A stretch of 64,000 bases of DNA from Agrobacterium tumefaciens (GTDB taxonomy: Bacteria; Pseudomonadota; Alphaproteobacteria; Rhizobiales; Rhizobiaceae). A program made the translations under genes and the position numbers. This document shows, in pieces, positions 26,687 through 35,526 of the stretch (position 1 is its first letter; every line of letters starts with the position of its first letter). The notes beneath the pieces were generated by a model. It was not told the origin of the DNA. It was given only the letters and a program-made list of their open reading frames with translations, and did not search any database. The stretch covers positions 149,180 through 213,179 of the forward strand of contig JAGIAH010000007.1 of the NCBI GenBank assembly GCA_017744915.1, written 5' to 3'.

Positions 26687-28990
26687 TCACTGCCCCGTCG
26701 CCGGCGTTGCCGCCGCCCATTCGCTGAGCGCCTTGTCGAAGGCGGCGATGCCGTCATTGCCCTTTTGCAGAGTCAAGAGCGCGCGCCGGCCGTTGCGGTA
26801 CGACACCGGAATGTCGATCCAGTTGCGGCTCTTCAGAAGCTCCAGATTGGTCTTCATCGCATCCGGGAAGTCGTTGAGCGCGATCATGTGGAAATCGTCG
26901 GTGATCTTGGCGGGAACCGCGATCAGCGCGTTGCCGCGATCCTGCTCGGTGCTCTTCATCGCGATGCGCTGGACGCTGTCGATGGCGCCGCCTTCGAAAC
27001 CGGGCGAAACCGAGAAGACGATCTCGATCAGATGGCTCGCCGGCAGCGACGGATCGGTGTTGCGCTTGAAGGTGATAAGCGCGCTGAGGCCACGGCCGGG
27101 AACGGTGATCTGACCCTGTACGGTGGGCGAAGGTTTGCCTTCCGCGTCATTTTCCTGCTGCAGCGACCAGGACACGCTGCCCTGAATGGCGGTCGGAACC
27201 GTCTGACCCAGCACTTCCTCGTAAAGGAACATGCGGTCGCCGGCGGCGGCGGCAGGCTGCTGCGCCGGCGGCGTGCCGGCGGGGGGCGTTCCGGCCGGTG
27301 CGCCCGCATTATTGGCCGGAGCTTCACCCGCAGGCGGCGGCGCGACATTCTGCTCATAGACAGACTGGCCTTCAGCCGTCACTGGCTGGCCGTTCGCGCC
27401 GGCGGCAGGTCCCTCGTCACGCTCGGTGCCGTCGGCCATAAGCCGCTGGGTAAACTTGGTGCCGGTGACGGAACCGTCATCGCCATGCGACTGGGTCTGG
27501 TGATTGTTGGGCGTGGCCGGCTGCTGCTGGCCGGTAGTGGCCGGCGGCTGCTGGGTTGCCGGCGGCGTCGATGGCTGCGTCTGCGCCGTATCTGCCGGGG
27601 GCGTCTGGCCATTGCCGCCATTCTGCGCGGAACTGACCAGACCGCCGACCATATCGTTCAGCGCGTCGCGGTTCATCCACACGGCATAACCGCCGCCCGC
27701 GAGCAGCGCCACGCCGGCAAGGGCGAGCACGACCGAGGCATAGTTACGGCGCGGCTTCTTCTTGACCATATAGGCGGGCGTCGCCGCCGCGGCACCAATG
27801 CCCGGCGTTTCATCCGAAACCGGCCGGTTGGACGAGGAAGCGCCGTCATAACCGATCAGCTCGTCCAGATCGTCCCAGGGCGTGCGTTCCTTATTGTCCT
27901 TGGCACCCGCCTGCTCGCCGAAGGAATCATTATCCGCACGCGGCAGCGCCGGCGCATCCTTGGCGGGAATGGCAATATCCGCATCCTGGAAATAGGACGA
28001 GAAATCCTCGACGACAGCCGCCTTTTTCGGGGCTGGCTCTTCTACCTGGTGGTGCTCGTCAAAATCGTGCCGGCCGCCAAAAGCCGGCGCATGTTCCACG
28101 GCAGCAGGGCCGAAACGGTTGTCCGTCTCGTGCCTTTCCGGCTCGAAACCGACGTCCGGCTCCTGATAATGATGCGCGGCATAACCGGCAACGACCGGGC
28201 GTTCGCCGGTCTCGTTGCGAATATCCTCATAGTCGGCGTCGGCCGGGCGCACATCCTCGTCCTGCGCTTCCTCGAGCTTGCGCCAATCGTCCTCGTCCAC
28301 CGGCTGCGCCCAATGGGAAGGAACGGAATCATCGGCAGGGCCAAGCGCCGCTTCAGGCTCTACGCGATCTTCCTGCGGCTGGTGGGCCGGCTCTTCATCC
28401 GTGCGGGTGAAATAGGTGCCGGCATCCTCATCGGATGCGGAAACATGGGCCGGTGCGGCATGAACCGGCTCCGGCGCGTCATAAAGCTCTTCCGGCTCGC
28501 GCTCCCCATAATGCCGATCCTCTTCCGAAGCGTGGGCATCATGGCGGGGCTCGTCGTGATGGGCGGGTTCTTCGTCAGCCGGCTCCGGCTGTGTCTCGGC
28601 CGATGCGGGTTCTTCATAAACCGGCTCGTGCTGAACCTCTTCACGATGGGCAAGCTGTTCGGGCTCGGCTTCGGCGGGATGGGCCGTCGCTTCATCGACG
28701 GCATCCTCATGTTCATGGGATGCCGCCGCCTCTTCGGCCGCCGGCGAGAGAACATCATCATCCTCAAGCGCGGGAAGCGCCTCGGCATATTCGCTGTCCA
28801 CCTCGGCGATGGCGGCGTCCAGCTTGGCGATCTGCCGGCGCAACAATTCTTCCGGCGGACGTGGCTTCATATTCTCGAGTTGGCGCACAACCGCACTGCG
28901 CGCCTTGTCGTAAACCTTCGCCCGGTTTTCGGGAGTATTGTTCGCCAAGCCATCCACGGCCTTGCGAATGACTGCTACAAAATCCGCCAT
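26687..28990 (-). CDS. Large acidic single-pass membrane protein, unknown function
   Basis: A 767-residue protein. Residues 1-70 form a helical domain (ADFVAVIRKAVDGLANNTPE, then RRQIAKLDAAIAEVDSEY). Residues 75-400 are low-complexity and very rich in Glu, Asp, His, Pro and Ala. A basic stop (KKKPRR) precedes one membrane helix at about 417-439, a Gln/Pro/Thr-rich spacer (about 460-600) and a folded C-terminal domain of about 165 residues (from MFLYEEVLGQTVPTAIQGSV). The charge layout places the acidic part in the cytoplasm and the C-terminal domain in the periplasm. The ATG at 28990 follows GAGAAAG. I recall similar genes between rpoH and purA in Rhizobiales, with no known role. Confidence 0.88.
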   Translation of the reverse strand: MADFVAVIRKAVDGLANNTPENRAKVYDKARSAVVRQLENMKPRPPEELLRRQIAKLDAAIAEVDSEYAEALPALEDDDVLSPAAEEAAASHEHEDAVDEATAHPAEAEPEQLAHREEVQHEPVYEEPASAETQPEPADEEPAHHDEPRHDAHASEEDRHYGEREPEELYDAPEPVHAAPAHVSASDEDAGTYFTRTDEEPAHQPQEDRVEPEAALGPADDSVPSHWAQPVDEDDWRKLEEAQDEDVRPADADYEDIRNETGERPVVAGYAAHHYQEPDVGFEPERHETDNRFGPAAVEHAPAFGGRHDFDEHHQVEEPAPKKAAVVEDFSSYFQDADIAIPAKDAPALPRADNDSFGEQAGAKDNKERTPWDDLDELIGYDGASSSNRPVSDETPGIGAAAATPAYMVKKKPRRNYASVVLALAGVALLAGGGYAVWMNRDALNDMVGGLVSSAQNGGNGQTPPADTAQTQPSTPPATQQPPATTGQQQPATPNNHQTQSHGDDGSVTGTKFTQRLMADGTERDEGPAAGANGQPVTAEGQSVYEQNVAPPPAGEAPANNAGAPAGTPPAGTPPAQQPAAAAGDRMFLYEEVLGQTVPTAIQGSVSWSLQQENDAEGKPSPTVQGQITVPGRGLSALITFKRNTDPSLPASHLIEIVFSVSPGFEGGAIDSVQRIAMKSTEQDRGNALIAVPAKITDDFHMIALNDFPDAMKTNLELLKSRNWIDIPVSYRNGRRALLTLQKGNDGIAAFDKALSEWAAATPATGQ

Positions 28991-29060
28991 AAGCACTTTC
29001 TCGTCGTGACCGGCGACGTACCGGCCCGATATGGTTTATGAATCTAGATCGCCGAGGACA

Positions 29061-30359
29061 TTAATCCTCAAACGGATCAGTCACAAGTATGGTGTCGTCA
29101 CGCTCCGGACTTGTCGACAGAAGCGCGACAGGCGCCCCGATCAATTCCTCGACCTGACGGACATATTTGATTGCCTGAGCAGGCAAATCCGCCCATTTTC
29201 GGGCACCGACGGTAGATTCCTTCCAGCCTTCCAGCGTGATGTAGATCGGCTCGACGCGCGCCTGCGCGCCCTGGCTTGCCGGAAGATGGTCGATTTCCTG
29301 CCCGTCAAGCTTGTAGCCGACGCAGATTTTCAGCTCGTCGAGACCGTCCAGCACGTCGAGCTTGGTGAGCGCGATGCCCGTAATACCGTTGGTGGCGACC
29401 GACTGGCGAACCAGTGCCGCATCGAACCAGCCGCAGCGGCGCTTGCGGCCGGTGACGGTGCCGAATTCATGACCTTTTTCGCCCAGGAACTGGCCGATCT
29501 CGTCATTGAGTTCCGTCGGGAACGGGCCTTCGCCAACGCGGGTGGTGTAAGCCTTGGTGATGCCGAGAATGTAACCCAGCGAACCCGGACCCATGCCCGA
29601 ACCGGCAGCGGCCTGGCCAGCAACCGTGTTGGACGAGGTCACATAGGGGTAAGTGCCATGATCGATATCGAGCAGCGAGCCCTGAGCGCCTTCAAACAGG
29701 ATGCGCGCGCCGGCACGACGCTTCTTGTCGAGCAGCAGCCAGACGGTTTCACTGAAGGGCAGGATGCGCTCGGCAACCGACGACAGCTCTTCCATGATCG
29801 TTTCATGCGCAACTTCGGCCGCGCCAAAACCGCGACGAAGCGCATTATGATGGGTGAGGATACGGTCGACCTTGGCGGAAAGCGCCTCCATGTCGGCCAG
29901 ATCCATGACGCGGATGGCGCGGCGGCCAACCTTGTCTTCGTAAGCCGGGCCGATGCCGCGGCGAGTGGTGCCGATCTTGGTGCCGCTGTTGGAGGCGGCG
30001 TCTTCGCGCATGCCGTCCAGTTCACGGTGCAGCGAAAGAATGAGGGTGGCATTGTCGGCGATGCGCAGGTTTTCCGGGGTAACCTTCACGCCCTGCGCTT
30101 CCAGACGGCCGATTTCGGCGATCAGCGCATGCGGATCGACCACGACGCCATTGCCGATGACGGCAAGCTTGCCGGGACGCACGACGCCAGACGGCAGAAG
30201 CGAAAGCTTGTAGCTGATGCCATCGATGACAAGCGTATGGCCGGCATTATGGCCGCCCTGATACCGCACGACGACATCTGCCCGCTCGGACAGCCAGTCG
30301 ACAATCTTGCCTTTGCCTTCGTCGCCCCACTGCGAGCCGACCACCACAACATTCGTCAT
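29061..30359 (-). CDS. purA: Adenylosuccinate synthetase PurA
   Basis: A 432-residue enzyme joining IMP and aspartate with GTP, the first committed step to AMP. It has the P-loop [27 protein letters not shown] with the catalytic His, and [14 protein letters not shown] for IMP binding. The length equals that of the E. coli enzyme. It has its own gap of about 70 bp before the acidic membrane-protein gene, so it may be a single-gene unit. Confidence 0.97.
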   Translation of the reverse strand: MTNVVVVGSQWGDEGKGKIVDWLSERADVVVRYQGGHNAGHTLVIDGISYKLSLLPSGVVRPGKLAVIGNGVVVDPHALIAEIGRLEAQGVKVTPENLRIADNATLILSLHRELDGMREDAASNSGTKIGTTRRGIGPAYEDKVGRRAIRVMDLADMEALSAKVDRILTHHNALRRGFGAAEVAHETIMEELSSVAERILPFSETVWLLLDKKRRAGARILFEGAQGSLLDIDHGTYPYVTSSNTVAGQAAAGSGMGPGSLGYILGITKAYTTRVGEGPFPTELNDEIGQFLGEKGHEFGTVTGRKRRCGWFDAALVRQSVATNGITGIALTKLDVLDGLDELKICVGYKLDGQEIDHLPASQGAQARVEPIYITLEGWKESTVGARKWADLPAQAIKYVRQVEELIGAPVALLSTSPERDDTILVTDPFED

Positions 30360-30579
30360 TTCTTGCTTTCCTGCTCATGGCGCTTACGCGCCCGATAACC
30401 CGATGGGAAACCCAAACCCGCGAATGTATACTGTGTTGTTTTACGGAAAGCGACCCTGTTTCTTATGGAGAATTTTGCTTTTTCCGTGACAAGGCGCGGA
30501 TTTCCCGCATTATCTCGCCCCGTGGGGGCCAAGCGCGGGCGCAAGGCCGCCGCTCACCCCTCTCCGTTTTCCCGCCCCC

Positions 30580-31488
30580 GTGAAGAAGCGAAACATCAGC
30601 GTGCCTTCGAAAGCCTATATCGCCCTCATCATCGCCACACTCTGCTGGGGCGGCAACACCGTTGCCGGCAAGCTCGCCGTCGGCCACATCAGCCCCATGG
30701 CCTTCACCTTCCTGCGCTGGGTTTTCGCCGTCGCCATCATCTTCGCCATTTCCGTTCCGCAGCTTATCCGCGACTGGCCGGTGGTGAAACAGCGCCTGCC
30801 CTATTTCCTCGTGCTCGGCAGTGTCGGTTATACGGCCTTCAACGTGTTTCTTTACACGGCGCTGCAGCACACCTCGGCCATCAATGCCGCCGTCATCCAG
30901 GCCGGCATTCCCATGGTCATCTTCGTCCTGAACTTCATCCTGTTCCGCACCCGCGTGCTGTTCGGCCAGATCGCCGGTTTCTGCCTCACCATCGCCGGTG
31001 TGGCGCTGCTCGCCTCGCATGGCGATCCGGTCTCGCTGCTGCAGCTGGAAATGAATGTGGGCGATGCCATCATGCTGCTCGCCGTGCTGGTCTATGCCAT
31101 CTACACCGTCATTCTGCGCTGGAAACCCGCGGTCGACTGGCGCACGCTGATGGCGATCCCCGCCTTTTTCGCCCTTCTCACCTCGGTACCGCTGGTCTTC
31201 TGGGAAATGTCGCGCAACAGCGTCGTCTGGCCAGATCAGAAGGGTTGGGTGCTGGTGGTCTATGCCGGTATCTTTGCCTCCCTCATCGCGCAGATCCTCT
31301 ACATCAAGGGCGTGGAGCAGATCGGCGCCAACCGCGCCGGCCTCTTCATCAACCTCGTGCCGGTCTTCGGCACGCTGCTTTCGGTCTTCGTGCTCAGCGA
31401 AACCCTGCACACCTATCAAATCGCAGCACTCTTCATGGCACTTGCCGGCATTGCCGTGGCGGAACGAAAAAAATCGCCGGCTTCCTGA
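30580..31488 (+). CDS. EamA/DMT-family transporter
   Basis: A 302-residue protein of ten membrane helices formed by two EamA repeats: ATLCWGGNTVAGKLAVGHIS in the first and ILYIKGVEQIGANRAGLFIN in the second. The family exports or imports amino acids and other metabolites; the substrate is unknown. The start is GTG at 30580 or GTG at 30601, and neither has a strong ribosome site. The 3' end overlaps a hairpin that probably ends the convergent minus-strand gene. Confidence 0.9.
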   Translation: MKKRNISVPSKAYIALIIATLCWGGNTVAGKLAVGHISPMAFTFLRWVFAVAIIFAISVPQLIRDWPVVKQRLPYFLVLGSVGYTAFNVFLYTALQHTSAINAAVIQAGIPMVIFVLNFILFRTRVLFGQIAGFCLTIAGVALLASHGDPVSLLQLEMNVGDAIMLLAVLVYAIYTVILRWKPAVDWRTLMAIPAFFALLTSVPLVFWEMSRNSVVWPDQKGWVLVVYAGIFASLIAQILYIKGVEQIGANRAGLFINLVPVFGTLLSVFVLSETLHTYQIAALFMALAGIAVAERKKSPAS

Positions 31489-31513
31489 ACCAACAGGGTC
31501 AGGAAAACCGGCG
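31466..31513 (-). terminator. Terminator of the BTLCP-like gene, overlapping the eamA end
   Basis: Stem CGCCGGCTTCCTGA / TCAGGAAAACCGGCG (31475-31488, 31499-31513, a few mismatches), followed by seven T on the minus strand. It lies about 65 bp past the minus-strand stop and covers the last codons of the transporter gene. Confidence 0.65.
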
Positions 31514-31579
31514 CAGTCTGGCAGGCATGAAAGAGTGGAGCATCGGATCGAAAAGTCTTTCCGATGCTCAAGCAGAAGG

Positions 31580-32113
31580 TCAGAGCGCGGTTTCGCGGCT
31601 GGCCGGAGAAAAGACGGCATTACCAAGGACGATATCGCCCTTGTCGGTGGTGACGATCAGCACTTTTTCGAGCGATCCGTCATCCTTCAGTGCAAAGGCA
31701 AGCCGCAGCGCGTTGGAAGACCAGCCGGCACCGGCAAGGGCCGTGCGCTTGATCGCGGCGCAATCGCCACAATCCCCGAGGCTCGCGGAAGGCGTTGCCG
31801 GAAGATCGGTCGCAAAACCGGAGACATAATCATCGAGCGCACCCATGGTGGCGTTCACATCACGGTTGACGCGCAGCAGTTCGTCACGGCGCTCGGCCGT
31901 CAGCGGCGCGGCAATGATGGAGACGCACTGGCCGGCGGCAAGCACGCAGCCATCAAAACCGCCGGGTGCGGAAATGCCGATCGCGGCGACGGCGGATTTT
32001 TCGACGGCGGCAAATCCACGGGCAAAACCGGCAGCACCGGCCGCATCGGCATGGGTGGACATGGAAGCAATGGCAATTCCGCAGATGGCGGCAGCAATAA
32101 TCTTCTTCAGCAT
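31580..32113 (-). CDS. Transglutaminase-like cysteine peptidase family protein (BTLCP-like), degenerate
   Basis: A 177-residue exported protein with a signal peptide (MLKKIIAAAICGIAIASMST, cut near ADA-A). The family core is visible: VNRDVNATM, GDCGDCAAIKRTALAGAGWS and VTTDKGDIVLGN. The catalytic Cys of the GDC motif is kept, but the usual GHAVL-type His segment reads DGSLEKVLIVTT, and the protein ends soon after, where relatives continue by 20-40 residues. It is therefore likely to be catalytically altered. The start at 32113 gives the signal peptide; the frame to 32215 does not. Confidence 0.72.
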   Translation of the reverse strand: MLKKIIAAAICGIAIASMSTHADAAGAAGFARGFAAVEKSAVAAIGISAPGGFDGCVLAAGQCVSIIAAPLTAERRDELLRVNRDVNATMGALDDYVSGFATDLPATPSASLGDCGDCAAIKRTALAGAGWSSNALRLAFALKDDGSLEKVLIVTTDKGDIVLGNAVFSPASRETAL

Positions 32114-32780
32114 TTCATACCCCGTTTGCGATCCGCCGGCTTGTGCCGGTCTCGATTTCGTTTCAAGGGCGCCTCTTTCAAAGGCCGCTCCCTGTCTGTG
32201 ATCCCACAATGGCACAGCACTGTTTTCAGCCGCTTTAAGCCGATTGCTACAATTTTATCGGTTTTCATTTTTGAACAGCGGATGCTTTTTTTCGAATATG
32301 CGCGCGCACCGTCGCCAGGGATTCCGGGGCCACGCTGGAAAGGATAAAGGGGCCGCATCGCTGCGGGGGTATCGGATGGTATTGCGAGGTTTTGCAGACG
32401 ATGCGGCCCCGGCTCCAACATTTCAGCCCATGACGCACCCGCCAAACCAGTTCCTGTTTGGAGGGTGGACATATGCCGGCCGCCTCAACCGTGACATCGG
32501 GAAACTCCCCGGTTTCGGCCGCCTGCCCCGCCCATCTTGCGCCGCGCGCACGCTCGATGACCGGGATGGCGCCAATATAGCCGGGCCAGCGGGACCGTGG
32601 ACGCGCGGGGATGAATCCATCTTGAAAAAGGCGCTCGAGAGGCGGTTTCGCCCCATCCCGGACACAGGAATTTTCATGGGGTTAACACCCGCCCGATCGG
32701 CGGCATTTGAATTAACCTTGTCTTAAAACCCGACGTTAATGGTTAGCAATTTAAGAATAGCGGAACGAAAGGGTTCCGTT
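32114..32780. other. 667-bp intergenic region with several inverted repeats, no convincing gene
   Basis: The gap lies between a minus-strand and a plus-strand gene. A 160-codon open frame (32244-32726, plus) has a composition unlike real proteins here and no start signal. Structured DNA is present: GGGGCCGCATCG / CGATGCGGCCCC (32349-32360 with 32399-32410) and CACCCGCCAAAC / GTTTGGAGGGTG (32436-32447 with 32456-32467, one mismatch). A non-coding RNA is possible; no known family was recognised. Confidence 0.4.
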
Positions 32781-33365
32781 ATGCGTGGCGTATCTGCCGT
32801 TGTTTTCCTGATGCTCGTTCTCGCCGGCTGCGCCACCGCACCGTCGCAGGTGACCAATGCCTGTGCGATCTTCGAGCAGCGGAACGGCATCTTCAATAAC
32901 TGGCGGCGCGACGCGAAAGCCGCCGAGCGCGAATTCGGCGTGCCCGTGCCCGTCATGATGGCGACGATCTACACCGAATCCGCCTTCCGGCCCTATGCTC
33001 GCCCGCCACGCACCAAGCTTTTGGGCTTCATTCCATGGACACGGCAGTCGACGGCTTATGGTTATGCACAGGCGCTTGATGGCACCTGGGAGGTCTACAA
33101 GCGCGAAACCGGCCGCTGGTCGGCAAGCCGCACCGATTTCACCGATGCCATCCATTTCGTCGGCTGGTACCATGCCAAGAGCCGACGCGAAAACGGCATC
33201 GCACTGAACGACCCCTATAATCTCTACCTCGCTTATTATTCCGGCCATGGCGGTTATGCGAAGGGCAGCTGGCGCAACAATTCCGCCGTCCAGAAGGCCG
33301 CCCGCCGCTCCGCCAACATGGCGCTGCGTTACGAGGCCCAGTTGCAGCAATGCGGGTATCGCTGA
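32781..33365 (+). CDS. Lipoprotein lytic transglycosylase (SLT-like)
   Basis: A 194-residue lipoprotein: signal MRGVSAVVFLMLVLAGC with the lipidated Cys17. The body looks like a soluble lytic transglycosylase domain: MMATIYTESAF with the likely catalytic Glu, STAYGYAQALDGTWEVYK and YNLYLAYYSGHGGYAKGSW. Such enzymes cleave the glycan strand of peptidoglycan from the periplasmic face of the outer membrane. The ATG at 32781 has GAAAGGG upstream. A REP-like repeat follows the gene. Confidence 0.88.
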   Translation: MRGVSAVVFLMLVLAGCATAPSQVTNACAIFEQRNGIFNNWRRDAKAAEREFGVPVPVMMATIYTESAFRPYARPPRTKLLGFIPWTRQSTAYGYAQALDGTWEVYKRETGRWSASRTDFTDAIHFVGWYHAKSRRENGIALNDPYNLYLAYYSGHGGYAKGSWRNNSAVQKAARRSANMALRYEAQLQQCGYR

Positions 33366-33426
33366 GGCGGCGGCAGCAGGATCATTTTGTCTGGATGCGA
33401 CGTGAAAAGGCGGATCACCTACCCTC

Positions 33427-33540
33427 ACCGCCACCCCGGACTTGATCCGGGGTCCAGCACGATCATGTCCTTGATCGCAAGAGACTCCGCCACGGCGCAG
33501 ACGCGCCATGGCTGGATGCCGGATCAAGTCCGGCATGACG
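33427..33540. repeat. REP-like palindromic element, family C (variant)
   Basis: Two palindromes in inverse order: CCCCGGACTTGATCCGGGG near 33434-33452 and TGCCGGATCAAGTCCGGCA near 33517-33535. They share the GGA-CTTGA-TCC core, and CCAGC/GCTGG blocks are turned inward. The layout matches the other family C elements, though the stem sequence is different. Confidence 0.65.
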
Positions 33541-33565
33541 GCGAGGAATGAGGCCAGGCAGAAAG

Positions 33566-34180
33566 CTACTCCCCGTAAGCCGCCAGAAAACCCCTGACCG
33601 CATCGATCTCGCCGGAACGGATTTCATGCCCGCCCGGATGCCACACGGTTTCCACCGTGCCGCCCTGCTCCTTCAGGCTTGCTTCCAGCGCATTGGTCAA
33701 AGGTACCGGGCAGATCGGATCGCGCTCGCCCGCCGTGATGAGCACACGGCGCGTGGGTTTCGCCGGGGAAATCTTCGGCATAAACGGGATGAGCGGATGC
33801 ATCAGCACCGCCGCATCAAAAAGGTCCGGCTGTTCGATCAGCACATTGGCGAGAATATTCGCACCATTGGAAAAGCCGAGGCCGATGACGGGCCCGGCCT
33901 GATAATGCTCCCGGTTCGCCTTGATGAAATCGGCCATCTTGACGGTTGCCCGCTCAAGATCGGCCATGTCGTAAACGCCCTCGCCCGTGCGCCGGAAGAA
34001 CCGCGCCGCGCCATGTTCGGAGACATCGCCGACCGGCGAGACAATCGTGGCCTGTGGCAGAAGACGGGCGCCGAAATCGAAGAACTGGTTCTCATCGCCG
34101 CCGGTGCCGTGCAGCAGAACGAAAAGCGGTGCGCCCGCAGCGCCGGCGCGGGATTTGTGGAAATAGCTATCCTTGGTCAT
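33566..34180 (-). CDS. Carboxylesterase/phospholipase-type alpha/beta hydrolase (MhqD-like)
   Basis: A 204-residue hydrolase of the phospholipase/carboxylesterase family: oxyanion loop LLHGTGGDENQF, nucleophile elbow GLGFSNGANI with the catalytic Ser, acidic residue near AGERDPICP and His in WHPGGHEI. It lies directly downstream of a ring-cleaving dioxygenase gene on the same strand. This pair matches the Bacillus MhqD/MhqO arrangement, which deals with methylhydroquinone and quinone stress. The exact substrate is inferred from that comparison only. Confidence 0.88.
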   Translation of the reverse strand: MTKDSYFHKSRAGAAGAPLFVLLHGTGGDENQFFDFGARLLPQATIVSPVGDVSEHGAARFFRRTGEGVYDMADLERATVKMADFIKANREHYQAGPVIGLGFSNGANILANVLIEQPDLFDAAVLMHPLIPFMPKISPAKPTRRVLITAGERDPICPVPLTNALEASLKEQGGTVETVWHPGGHEIRSGEIDAVRGFLAAYGE

Positions 34181-34272
34181 GGGAGTATCCTTTCTGGAAG
34201 GAAGAGGTCCAGCGGCTTCTGCACGGCTTTTTCAGCCAGGCGGAGCAATCTCATGTGGAGCAAGCGCCGCTC

Positions 34273-34397
34273 GTTTCTTCTCCCCGAGGGGGAGAAGGTC
34301 GCGGCAGCGGGATGAGGGGGCAAGGGTCGAGATGTTCGGAGAGCGAGCCCCCTCATCCGACCCTTCGGGCCACCTTCTCCCGGCGGGGAGAAGAAAC
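34273..34397. repeat. Palindromic intergenic repeat, family A (RIME-like), copy 4
   Basis: About 125 bp from GTTTCTTCTCCCC to GGGGAGAAGAAAC with the TCATCCGACCCTTCGGGCC block, in the same orientation as copy 1. It lies between the dioxygenase and esterase genes. Confidence 0.82.
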
Positions 34398-34418
34398 GAG
34401 CGGCCGGGTGCCGGACAA

Positions 34419-35363
34419 TTAAGCCTTTTTCTCATCCTCAAGCGGTTCCAGATGCTCCTCCAGCACGGAGCGCAGATGCGCGTGCTGGGTCGGCAGCTTC
34501 AGGGCCTCGCCGAGATGGGCCGTGTCCTCGTCGCGGTCGAAACCGGGCTCGTTGGTGGCCACCTCGAACAGCACGCCGCCGGGGGTGCGGAAATAGATCG
34601 CCCAGAAATAATCGCGGTCAATGACCGGCGTCACCTGGTAACCCGTATCCATCAGCGCCTTGCGCACTTCCAGCTGCTTTTCGCGGTTTTCGACCGCAAA
34701 AGCGATGTGGTGCACGGAACCGGCACCCAGCTTCGCGCCGGAGATGTTCGGCATGGTTTCGATATCGATGACATCCGCGCCGTTACCGCCAGGCATACCG
34801 AGACGCAGCACGCCGTCCTGACGGTCCACTTCCTGGTAACCCATGAATTTCAAGAGTTCAGCGGTCGCGCCTTCGTCGCGAAGGCGCAGCGAAGCACCCT
34901 GGAAACCATGGATCGCCTGATCCTCGCCGACGCCATTACCGGTCCATTGCGCACGGTTGTCGTCCCTGACCTCGACCAGCGCGAAACCGTCGCCATCAGG
35001 ACCGGCAAAATGCAGGCGCCTGTTGCCGAAAGCTTCGTCCGACTTCAGGCCATCGACACCGGCCCTGGAAAGACGATCCTGCCAGTAGCCGAGCGATCCT
35101 TCCGGAACGGAAAACAGCGTCGTGCCCACCTCACCGGTGCCGGGGCGGCCGCGGGCGATATGCGGGAACGGGAAATAGGTCATGACGGAGCCGGGTGTGC
35201 CGACCTCATCGCCATAATAAAGGTGATAGACATCCGGCGCGTCGAAATTGACCGTCTTCTTCACCCGGCGCAGGCCGAGTGTGTCGGTGAAAAAGCTGTT
35301 GTTCTGGCGCGCACTCGCCGCCATCGACGTGACGTGGTGCAGGCCCTTGATCTGGTTGAGCAT
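34419..35363 (-). CDS. Ring-cleaving dioxygenase (VOC family, MhqO/MhqA-like)
   Basis: A 314-residue protein with two vicinal-oxygen-chelate modules. The start IKGLHHVTSMAASARQNNSF carries the first metal His. VHHIAFAV in the second half and ending strands with GVLFEVATNEPGFD complete the expected His-His-Glu site. Such enzymes open hydroquinone or catechol rings with Fe or Mn. The ATG at 35363 follows AAAAGGGG. It is followed by an esterase gene across a repeat, suggesting joint use in aromatic or quinone detoxification. Confidence 0.9.
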   Translation of the reverse strand: MLNQIKGLHHVTSMAASARQNNSFFTDTLGLRRVKKTVNFDAPDVYHLYYGDEVGTPGSVMTYFPFPHIARGRPGTGEVGTTLFSVPEGSLGYWQDRLSRAGVDGLKSDEAFGNRRLHFAGPDGDGFALVEVRDDNRAQWTGNGVGEDQAIHGFQGASLRLRDEGATAELLKFMGYQEVDRQDGVLRLGMPGGNGADVIDIETMPNISGAKLGAGSVHHIAFAVENREKQLEVRKALMDTGYQVTPVIDRDYFWAIYFRTPGGVLFEVATNEPGFDRDEDTAHLGEALKLPTQHAHLRSVLEEHLEPLEDEKKA

Positions 35364-35526
35364 GATAAACCCCTTTTGCCTGGCGGGCCTCCCATTGGGG
35401 CCTGCCCTGTTCATGGCGTAAAGATGGGGCAAGGGGCACGTTGCGAATAGACCGGGCAACAGGAACGGATTGTTCTTGAATCGTGAACGATAAAGATCAC
35501 TGTTCAATCAGCCCGGCGAGGCCACC

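Noticed and set aside
26765..29041. 758-codon open frame on the plus strand, antisense to the acidic membrane-protein gene
   Set aside because: It mirrors the minus-strand gene and is rich in Arg, Gly, Leu and Ile as expected from reading GC-rich codons backwards. The minus-strand protein has a plausible ribosome site, membrane helix and folded ends.
32244..32726. 160-codon plus-strand frame in the 667-bp gap
   Set aside because: No ribosome site, odd composition and overlap with inverted repeats; no recognisable family.
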